From: Acidobacteriaceae bacterium
Lineage (GTDB): Bacteria > Acidobacteriota > Terriglobia > Terriglobales > Acidobacteriaceae
Assembly: GCA_003140785.1 (NCBI GenBank)
Contig: PLKY01000424.1
Coordinates: 7,180 to 12,183, forward strand
DNA: 5,004 nt
Direction: 5' to 3'
Shown here piece by piece: positions 1 through 5,004 of this stretch (position 1 is its first letter; every line of letters begins with the position of its first letter). The notes beneath the pieces are model-generated. The model was not told the DNA's origin. It made no database searches and saw only the letters and a program-made list of their open reading frames with translations. The position numbers were made by a program, and so were the translations under genes.

Positions 1-12
1 GATGAAGGAATA

Positions 13-54
13 AGCCCGGGTGTTTCACGCAAGTAGAATGCCCGGGCTCGTTTT
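13..54 (+). terminator. Probable Rho-independent terminator of the upstream gene
   Basis: A perfect 8-bp GC-rich inverted repeat, AGCCCGGG (13-20) and CCCGGGCT (41-48), can be lengthened inward to 13 pairs (13-25 with 36-48). The inner part has two A-U pairs and three G-U wobbles, leaving a 10-base loop. It is followed by CGTTTT, so the T run is short (51-54). Possible stop codons of an upstream + strand gene lie just before it, TAA at 11-13 and TGA at 3-5, which fits a terminator directly behind a gene end. The T run abuts a GTG at 55 that opens the longest reading frame of the next gene, an argument against that GTG as the true start. The weak T run is the main reservation. Confidence 0.6.
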
Positions 55-156
55 GTGGCAGGCGAGTGGGAAGCGGCGAAGGGTTCGATCGATAAAAGGT
101 TGGATAATAAAGTGCCGCCCAGTAATCTCGTCGTCGTGGCGACAGCATCGGCAATC

Positions 157-1296
157 GTGGGACAAAGAACACAATCCGCCGCCCTCGCAGCGCTTCTATT
201 TTTGCTTTCCTGCGTTGGAGGGCAAGTTGCGCCGGCACAGTCTACGTCCTCCGCGAAGAGCCCTGCAGAGGAAGAGAGGAGACTACTGCAAGCCGCGGCG
301 CGCGAGCCGAACAATCTTCAAGTCTTGGGTTCTCTCGGCGAGTATTATCTGCGGAATGAAAAGTGGCGTGAGAGCGTCCGATGGCTTACAAAGGCCTACA
401 CTCTATCGGAAAAGAACGAAACCATTGGCTACGACCTGGCTTATGTAACGATGCAGGCCGGCGACCTGGAGAGCGCGAAGCATCAGATTGACTCGATGCT
501 AGCGGAGGCGGAGAACGCGAAGTTACACAGTCTTCTTGGTGAAGTTGAAGATAGGCGTGGAGACTATTTGACCGCGGCGCGCGAGTACCGTCGGGCCGCG
601 GAGATGGACTCTTCGGAATCAAACATTTTTGACTTGGCGACTTTCCTCTTGCAGCACAAGAAGTATGTCGGATCTTTGGATGATTCGATCAAGTTTTTCC
701 GCTACGGAGTGGCGCAGTTTCCAGACTCATCGCGGATGATGGTGGGCCTTGGTGTGGCGCTGTATACCGCGAATGAATACGACGAAGCGGTGCAGGTGTT
801 CTGTGCGGCGGTGGATCTCGACCCAAAGGACCAGCGATCCATTCAATTCCTTGGGCGGGCGAGCAGGGTATCTCCCGCGCTGGCTGAAGAAGTAGATCGG
901 CGGCTGAAGGACTTCGCGGAACGATATCCAGATAATGCCGCAGCGAACTATTTCTATGCCCTCGGTCTTTGGGAACGCGGTGGCGGCGAGGAGCACCGGA
1001 ACTTAGCGCAGATCGAGAGTTTGCTGCACAAAGCGGAGATTCTTTCACCTGGATGGTATGAGCCGCATTATCAGCTCGGCGTCTTATACGAGTCGGAAGC
1101 AAGATATCCCGATGCGCTGCGCGAAATGAATCGAGCGGTGAAGATCGATCCAGATTTTTTTCCGGCGCACTATCGGCTGGCAGTCCTTTACAAGAGGGCC
1201 GAGGAGAGGGACAAGGCTGCAGCAGAAGTTTCCATTGTGAAGCGGCTGAAGGAAAGAGACAGTGACATCGCGCCCGATCACGATGTTACGAAGTGA
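157..1296 (+). CDS. Exported tetratricopeptide-repeat (TPR) protein
   Basis: This gene encodes a TPR-repeat protein of about 379 residues, probably a periplasmic or membrane-anchored scaffold; no enzymatic domain is visible. From the GTG at 157 it starts M-G-Q-R-T-Q, then a hydrophobic core (residues 8-18, AALAALLFLLS), Cys19 in LLSC, and APA at 25-27. This could be a signal peptidase I site after APA or a non-ideal lipobox at Cys19. About nine helical-pair repeats follow (roughly 52-85, 88-121, 121-154, 155-191, 192-225, a degenerate 226-260, 261-299, 301-334, 335-368). The last two are the clearest, with HYQLGVLY and HYRLAVLY, then A-V-K-I-D-P. The frame is open from GTG 55, with alternative starts at GTG 112 (AAAGG 12 bases upstream) and GTG 136. 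I prefer 157 because it yields a classical signal peptide and lies clear of the terminator, but it has no obvious Shine-Dalgarno. Similar TPR proteins occur in Acidobacteriota carbohydrate loci (recollection). Start and exact role are uncertain; coding status is not. Confidence 0.85.
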   Translation: MGQRTQSAALAALLFLLSCVGGQVAPAQSTSSAKSPAEEERRLLQAAAREPNNLQVLGSLGEYYLRNEKWRESVRWLTKAYTLSEKNETIGYDLAYVTMQAGDLESAKHQIDSMLAEAENAKLHSLLGEVEDRRGDYLTAAREYRRAAEMDSSESNIFDLATFLLQHKKYVGSLDDSIKFFRYGVAQFPDSSRMMVGLGVALYTANEYDEAVQVFCAAVDLDPKDQRSIQFLGRASRVSPALAEEVDRRLKDFAERYPDNAAANYFYALGLWERGGGEEHRNLAQIESLLHKAEILSPGWYEPHYQLGVLYESEARYPDALREMNRAVKIDPDFFPAHYRLAVLYKRAEERDKAAAEVSIVKRLKERDSDIAPDHDVTK

Positions 1297-1307
1297 AATG
1301 ACTTCGT
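1288..1307 (+). other. Short hairpin over the stop codon of the TPR gene
   Basis: ACGAAGT (1288-1294) and ACTTCGT (1301-1307) form a perfect 7-bp stem with a 6-base loop (GAAATG). The TGA stop codon (1294-1296) lies at the top of the left arm. No T run follows (the next bases are TGGTGG), so it is not a canonical intrinsic terminator. It might stabilise the 3' end of the transcript or weakly attenuate read-through. A 7-bp stem can also arise by chance. Confidence 0.3.
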
Positions 1308-1401
1308 TGGTGGAAGCAACTCGATAGCTGTCGGCGTACGATGACGGGCGGCTTGAGAGGTAGCTGAAAGCAGATGAACGAAGCGAACGAGTGCAGAGCT
1401 G

Positions 1402-1430
1402 TTGACAGTTGGCGCGCTAGCGTGTACGTT
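1402..1430 (+). promoter_or_regulatory. Candidate sigma-70 promoter for the DUF5107-TPR and sugar-porter genes
   Basis: A perfect -35 hexamer TTGACA (1402-1407) is followed after 17 bases by TACGTT (1425-1430). TACGTT keeps the three most conserved -10 positions (T1, A2, T6). Transcription would begin near 1437, giving a leader of about 90 bases before the ATG at 1527. The spacer holds the perfect palindrome CGCTAGCG (1415-1422), and the -35 box is embedded in CTGTTGACAG (1399-1408); either could be a regulator site. The rest of the 1297-1526 gap shows no convincing gene. The leader has a repeated GCAAAA (1441-1446 and 1450-1455) but no recognisable riboswitch. Confidence 0.45.
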
Positions 1431-1512
1431 ACCGATTGGTGCAAAATGCGCAAAACAAGCAAGGCGTGAGTCGCGTTGAAGCTCCATGAAGCGGGGTAAC
1501 TCTACCAGCATC

Positions 1513-1516
1513 GAGG
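1513..1516 (+). promoter_or_regulatory. Ribosome binding site of the DUF5107-TPR gene
   Basis: GAGG lies 10 bases before the ATG at 1527, a slightly long but acceptable Shine-Dalgarno spacing. It supports this ATG, as does the fact that the conserved domain begins within about 12 residues of it. Confidence 0.6.
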
Positions 1517-1526
1517 TTCGAGTCTA

Positions 1527-4500
1527 ATGGGGAACGCAGGTAAGTCCGATCGAGTTCGTTGCTGGGAAGAGCAGGTTGCTATTCCAACGTACCCGATTCA
1601 GGACGCGGACCCGAATCCGATGTTTCTGGAGAAGCGTGTCTATCAGGGCAGTAGCGGCAAGGTCTATCCCAACCCGTTCACGGACAAAGTAGCTCTAGAG
1701 AAGAGCGATAAGACATATCGGGCAATCATGCTCGAGAACGAGTATATACAGCTGATGATTCTTCCCGAGATTGGGGGAAGGATTCATGCCGGGCTGGACA
1801 AGACTAATCAATACGATTTCTTTTACCGGCAGGGTGTAATCAAACCGGCGCTTGTTGGACTGCTGGGGCCGTGGATCTCTGGCGGTGTGGAATTTAACTG
1901 GCCGCAACACCACCGCCCTTCCACTTATTTGCCGGTGCACGCGGCGATCGAAAAACATGCCGACGGGAGTTGCACAGTCTGGCTGAGCGAACACGATCCA
2001 ATGCTTCGGATGAAAGGTATGGTCGGTATCTGCTTGTCTCCCGGTAAGGCGATTGTGGAAGCCAAGGTGAGGTTGTATAACCGGACGCCGCTGCCACAGA
2101 CTTTTCTGTGGTGGGCCAACGTTGCGGTGCGGGTACATGACGATTACCAGGCATTCTTTCCGCCCGACGTGACATTTGTTGCAGATCACGCGAAGCGCGC
2201 CGTTTCGTCCTTCCCCATCGCGCGCAATGATTATTACGGGGTCGATTATCGGCCGGGCACGGATATCTCCTGGTACAAAAACATTCCGGTTCCCACCTCT
2301 TATATGGTGACGGAGTCGAAGTACGATTTCTTTGGCGGTTACGACCATGCGCGTGAGGCTGGAGTCGTGCACACGTCGGATCACCATGTGGCCCCGGGCA
2401 AGAAGATGTGGACGTGGGGGAATGCGGAGTTCGGCCACGCATGGGATCGGAATCTTACCGATGAAGACGGGCCGTATGTGGAGCTGATGGCGGGCGCCTA
2501 TACGGACAATCAGCCCGATTTCTCGTGGCTTCAACCGTACGAGACGAAAACGTTCAGTCAGTATTGGTATCCAATTCAGAAGATCGGGCCGGCGAAGAAT
2601 GCGAATACAGAAGCAGCCGTGAATTTAGAGTTCGATGCAGGAAGCGCGCACGTTGGAGTTTTTGTTCCATCGCGGCGAAACGTACGTGTGGTGCTGACCC
2701 GCAATGGGAACTTGCTGCTCGAGAAGCAAGTTGAACTTTCGCCCGGCCAGCCGTTCACGGAATCGATCGAAACCGATGTTTCGCGGCCGGAGAAGCACCT
2801 CCTCGTGGTTCAAGACGCCGACGGCATCAACCTGATCGCCTATCAACCGGAAAGGAACCCGGATCGCGAACCGCCGCAACCTGCCACCGAACCGCTGGAG
2901 CCGGATCAGATCGAAAGTATCGAGGAGCTTTATCTAACCGGTCTGCATCTTGAGCAGTACCGTCATGCCACGCGTTCGCCCGAGGGTTATTGGATTGAAG
3001 GGCTGGAGCGGGAGCCGCATGATGCGAGGCTTAACAACGCGATGGGGCTGTCGCACCTGCGCAAAGGCGAGTTTGCGAAAGCGGAAGAGCACTTCGCGCG
3101 TGCGGTGAGGCGACTGACGTTCCGAAATCCGAATCCGTATGACGGCGAAGTTTTCTACAACCTCGGGCTTGCCCGTTTTTATCAAGACAAGATCGCCGAC
3201 GCATACGATAGCTTTTACAAATCGGTTTGGAATTACGCATGGCAGAGTGCGGGGAACTATGCGCTGTCATCGATTAGCGCGGGCCGGGAGAATCTACCGC
3301 TTGCGCTGGAGCAGGTAGAGAAGAGCCTGCGAACGAATGTAGACAACCTGAAGGCTCGTGCACTCCGAGTGTCGTTGCTGCGCCGCATGGGGCGCACCGC
3401 GGAGGCACAGGCGGCGATCACCGATTCCCTCACTCTGGATCGCCTGGATTTCCGCATGATGGCGGAACAATTTATTCTCACGGGGAAGGGGAAGGATCGA
3501 GACGCATTTGTTGCCGCGCTGGAGGGTGACATACAGACGCTTCTCGATGTGAGCTTCGACCTTGCCTGGTGCGGATTGCAGAAGGATGCGTTTGTGCTGT
3601 TGCAGGCCTGCTCAAACGCCGGGGAATGGGAGTACCCGCTGCTCTGGTATACGCTGTCATGGCTCGCCTCTGCGCTGAACAGGAAGACGGCAGCGTTCGA
3701 GTACCTGGTGACAGCGGAGGCAGCTTCTCCGCGCTACTGCTTTCCGGCGCGGCTGGAAGAGATGATTGTGCTCGAAGATGCGGTTCGGCGCAATCCATCG
3801 GGGGCAAAGGCACATTACTATCTCGGAAATCTTTACTACGACAAGCGGCGCTATGCGGATGCGATTCGTTCCTGGCGACGCTCGATTGAGTTGGACGATA
3901 GCTTCTCGATTCCTTTGCGGAATCTTGGAATCGCGGAATTCAACGTGCTGCACGATGCGGTTGCCGCAGACCGGATGTACGAGCGGGCTTTTCAAGCCAA
4001 CAGCGAGGATGCTCGGCTGCTGTACGAGTGGGACCAATTGAAGAAGAGGGCTGTGTTGGCTTCGCCGGGGGAACGGCTGGCGATTCTGAATCAACATCCG
4101 CAGCTCGTGGCTGCCAGAGACGACTTGACTGTCGAATACGTCACTCTGTTGAACCAGTGCGGTCAGAATCGGGCAGCGCTTGAACTGCTGAGTTATCGGC
4201 GCTTCAGTCCATGGGAGGGCGGCGAGGGGCTGGTCTCGGGACAATATGTGCAGGCTCACAAGGCGCTTGGCAGAGCTGCGATGGCGGATGGAGAATTTCG
4301 AAACGCGCTCGATCACTTTCAAGCGGCGCGGCACTATCCCGAGAATCTTGGCGAAGGCAAGCATCTGCTCACGCTGGAACGCGATCTGGACTACTACTCG
4401 GGAATAGCCGCGCAGAAGCTTGGCGAGTCGGCGTTGGCTGATCGCTACTGGAATGCCGCTGCGGCGCCTTTGCCGTCTTCCAGCATTCATTCTTATTTTC

Positions 4501-4859
4501 AGGCCCGCGCATTGATGGCGATTGGCGAATCTGCGGCTGCGCGCGAAATCTTCCAGGAGCTTGCCCGTTTCGCAGAGGAAAAAATGGCGATGATTCCGAA
4601 GATCGACTACTTCGCGACCTCGCTGCCGAATTTGCTTCTTTTTGACGATGATCTGAAAAAGAGAAATCGAATCGAATCGACCGTTCTGGCCGCCTTGGCC
4701 AGCGATGGTTTGGGAGAGGGCGAGAAGGCGGTCGAGCTTCTGGAACAGGTGATTGCGGAAGATCCGAATCAAGTATTCGCGATCGAGATGGTTGAGTGGT
4801 TGAAGGAAGAGGGAAAGGCAGCGGCGCGGGAAGAGATTGAGGGACGCCCGGTCTCATGA
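1527..4859 (+). CDS. DUF5107 domain protein with C-terminal TPR superhelix, probable cytoplasmic sugar-acting protein
   Basis: The protein has 1110 residues. Residues about 12-365 match my knowledge of the DUF5107 family: IPTYPI near 19-24, RVYQGSSGKVYP (37-48), ENEYIQLMILPEIGGRI (70-86), GPWISGGVEFNWPQHHRP (114-131), FLWWANVAV (193-201), FPPDVTFVADHAKR (211-224), KNIPVPTSYM (251-260), HHVAPGKKMWTWGNAEFG (286-303) and ELMAGAYTDNQPDFSW (319-334). The ENEY...LPEIGGRI stretch resembles the opening strands of galactose-mutarotase-like beta-sandwiches, so a carbohydrate-binding or carbohydrate-active role is inferred. A second beta-rich region spans about 365-440. A Pro/Glu-rich linker (441-462) leads to helical repeats: TPR-like pairs at about 498-531, 540-573, 574-606 and 608-641, then 757-827, 903-938 and 950-1085. 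There is no signal peptide or membrane segment, so the protein is probably cytoplasmic. Its stop overlaps the sugar-porter start, indicating joint expression and a shared substrate. Candidate active-site residues (E122, H128, H129, H286, H287, E319) are guesses from conservation. The family has no established reaction that I know of. Gene and domain identity are secure; function is not. Confidence 0.92.
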   Translation: MGNAGKSDRVRCWEEQVAIPTYPIQDADPNPMFLEKRVYQGSSGKVYPNPFTDKVALEKSDKTYRAIMLENEYIQLMILPEIGGRIHAGLDKTNQYDFFYRQGVIKPALVGLLGPWISGGVEFNWPQHHRPSTYLPVHAAIEKHADGSCTVWLSEHDPMLRMKGMVGICLSPGKAIVEAKVRLYNRTPLPQTFLWWANVAVRVHDDYQAFFPPDVTFVADHAKRAVSSFPIARNDYYGVDYRPGTDISWYKNIPVPTSYMVTESKYDFFGGYDHAREAGVVHTSDHHVAPGKKMWTWGNAEFGHAWDRNLTDEDGPYVELMAGAYTDNQPDFSWLQPYETKTFSQYWYPIQKIGPAKNANTEAAVNLEFDAGSAHVGVFVPSRRNVRVVLTRNGNLLLEKQVELSPGQPFTESIETDVSRPEKHLLVVQDADGINLIAYQPERNPDREPPQPATEPLEPDQIESIEELYLTGLHLEQYRHATRSPEGYWIEGLEREPHDARLNNAMGLSHLRKGEFAKAEEHFARAVRRLTFRNPNPYDGEVFYNLGLARFYQDKIADAYDSFYKSVWNYAWQSAGNYALSSISAGRENLPLALEQVEKSLRTNVDNLKARALRVSLLRRMGRTAEAQAAITDSLTLDRLDFRMMAEQFILTGKGKDRDAFVAALEGDIQTLLDVSFDLAWCGLQKDAFVLLQACSNAGEWEYPLLWYTLSWLASALNRKTAAFEYLVTAEAASPRYCFPARLEEMIVLEDAVRRNPSGAKAHYYLGNLYYDKRRYADAIRSWRRSIELDDSFSIPLRNLGIAEFNVLHDAVAADRMYERAFQANSEDARLLYEWDQLKKRAVLASPGERLAILNQHPQLVAARDDLTVEYVTLLNQCGQNRAALELLSYRRFSPWEGGEGLVSGQYVQAHKALGRAAMADGEFRNALDHFQAARHYPENLGEGKHLLTLERDLDYYSGIAAQKLGESALADRYWNAAAAPLPSSSIHSYFQARALMAIGESAAAREIFQELARFAEEKMAMIPKIDYFATSLPNLLLFDDDLKKRNRIESTVLAALASDGLGEGEKAVELLEQVIAEDPNQVFAIEMVEWLKEEGKAAAREEIEGRPVS
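4839..4844 (+). promoter_or_regulatory. Ribosome binding site of the sugar porter, inside the preceding gene
   Basis: GAGGGA lies 11 bases upstream of the ATG at 4856, within the last codons of the DUF5107-TPR gene. With the ATGA start-stop overlap it supports translational coupling, and it decides the start of the truncated transporter gene. Confidence 0.6.
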
Positions 4860-5004
4860 TTGTCCCCATTGATACCGCCAGGCAGAGTTCGGAGGACCGT
4901 GGGTCGTTCCGTTCCTACTATCTTTGCCTTGCGGCTGCGGCAGGCGCGCTGGGCGGACTGCTGTTTGGTTATGACTGGGTGGTGATCGGCGGCGCAAAGC
5001 CGTT
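4856..5004 (+). CDS. MFS sugar porter (sugar:H+ symporter), N-terminal fragment cut by the window edge
   Basis: Only 49 full codons are present and the frame is open at the window end. After a polar N-terminus of about 20 residues comes the first transmembrane helix (about 21-46). It contains GALGGLLFGYD followed by W-V-V-I-G-G-A, the TM1 signature of the sugar-porter family of the major facilitator superfamily. E. coli XylE has LGGLLFGYD at the same place. Asp40 here corresponds to XylE Asp27, a residue implicated in proton coupling, so proton-driven import across the inner membrane is expected. The GYDWVVIGGA variant is one I associate with porters from Acidobacteriota and Bacteroidota. The ATG shares four bases (ATGA) with the stop of the preceding gene. 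Family members are usually 450-500 residues, so roughly nine tenths of the protein lies outside the window. The transported sugar cannot be told. Confidence 0.9.
   Translation, partial: MIVPIDTARQSSEDRGSFRSYYLCLAAAAGALGGLLFGYDWVVIGGAKP

Noticed and set aside
20..448. Alternative + strand frame of 142 codons overlapping the TPR gene
   Set aside because: Rich in Arg, Ser and Trp with no domain, it begins inside the terminator hairpin and overlaps the well-supported TPR frame.
1297..1401. Short ATG-started frames, for example nine codons from 1299 and eight codons from 1341
   Set aside because: Very short, with no Shine-Dalgarno and no leader-peptide feature such as runs of one amino acid codon or a following attenuator.
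1278..1511. Possible small - strand gene in the intergenic region
   Set aside because: The 77-residue product has no recognisable motif and no clear ribosome site, and the region is better explained by the + strand promoter and leader.
1489..1535. tRNA-like T-arm sequence GGTTCGAGTC just before the DUF5107 gene
   Set aside because: The flanks do not pair into a T stem, and no acceptor, D or anticodon arms can be drawn around it, so it is a chance match; the GAGG in it acts better as a Shine-Dalgarno.
1695..2534. Open frame of 279 codons on the - strand
   Set aside because: It lies entirely opposite the DUF5107 domain, whose protein sequence is clearly family-like. The - strand product is Arg/His/Pro-rich with no recognisable domain, as expected for an antisense shadow in GC-rich DNA.
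4665..4680. Three tandem copies of AATCG inside the DUF5107-TPR gene
   Set aside because: Too few copies to be a credible phase-variation tract, and the surrounding reading frame is intact; probably chance codon use (R-N-R-I-E-S).
3657..4772. Open frame of 371 codons on the - strand
   Set aside because: Long, but opposite the TPR half of the main gene; the composition (Arg/Gln/Ile-rich, no domain) is that of an antisense shadow, while the + strand reads as good helical repeats.
1..5004. CRISPR array, insertion sequence, phage or toxin-antitoxin elements
   Set aside because: No regularly spaced repeats, terminal inverted repeats, transposase motifs or small toxin-like gene pairs were seen; the window is an ordinary metabolic locus.

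Overview
The window is moderately GC-rich, densely coded bacterial DNA with every supported gene on the + strand. The gene content is a TPR protein with an export signal, a DUF5107-TPR protein and a sugar-porter MFS transporter. Together with the GTG/ATG starts, this resembles carbohydrate-uptake loci of Acidobacteriota (Terriglobia-like soil bacteria). That assignment is an inference from gene content and protein style; no rRNA or other marker gene is present.

Layout: bases 1-12 hold only the tail of an upstream gene, with possible stop codons at 3-5 or 11-13. A strong GC-rich hairpin followed by a short T run (13-54) looks like that gene's terminator. A TPR protein follows (about 157-1296). 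It carries a signal peptide and so probably acts outside the cytoplasm. A 230-base intergenic region (1297-1526) contains a small hairpin over the stop codon, a candidate sigma-70 promoter (TTGACA, 17 bp, TACGTT) with an 8-bp palindrome in its spacer, and a leader of about 90 bases. The main gene (1527-4859, 1110 residues) encodes an N-terminal DUF5107 domain, probably a galactose-mutarotase-like beta-sandwich, joined to a long TPR superhelix, with no export signal. Its stop codon overlaps the start of a third gene by the four bases ATGA. The third gene is cut off by the window edge, and its first 49 residues are clearly the start of a sugar:H+ symporter (MFS sugar porter).

Working model: the DUF5107-TPR protein and the sugar porter form one translationally coupled unit under the promoter near 1402-1430. 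The porter would import a sugar or small glycoside across the inner membrane and the DUF5107 protein would bind or process it in the cytoplasm. The substrate and reaction cannot be read from the sequence. The exported TPR protein may be a separate unit in the same locus. Nothing indicates a phage, mobile element, CRISPR array or RNA gene. The least described item is the large DUF5107-TPR protein, which belongs to a recurrent family whose function, to my knowledge, is unassigned.
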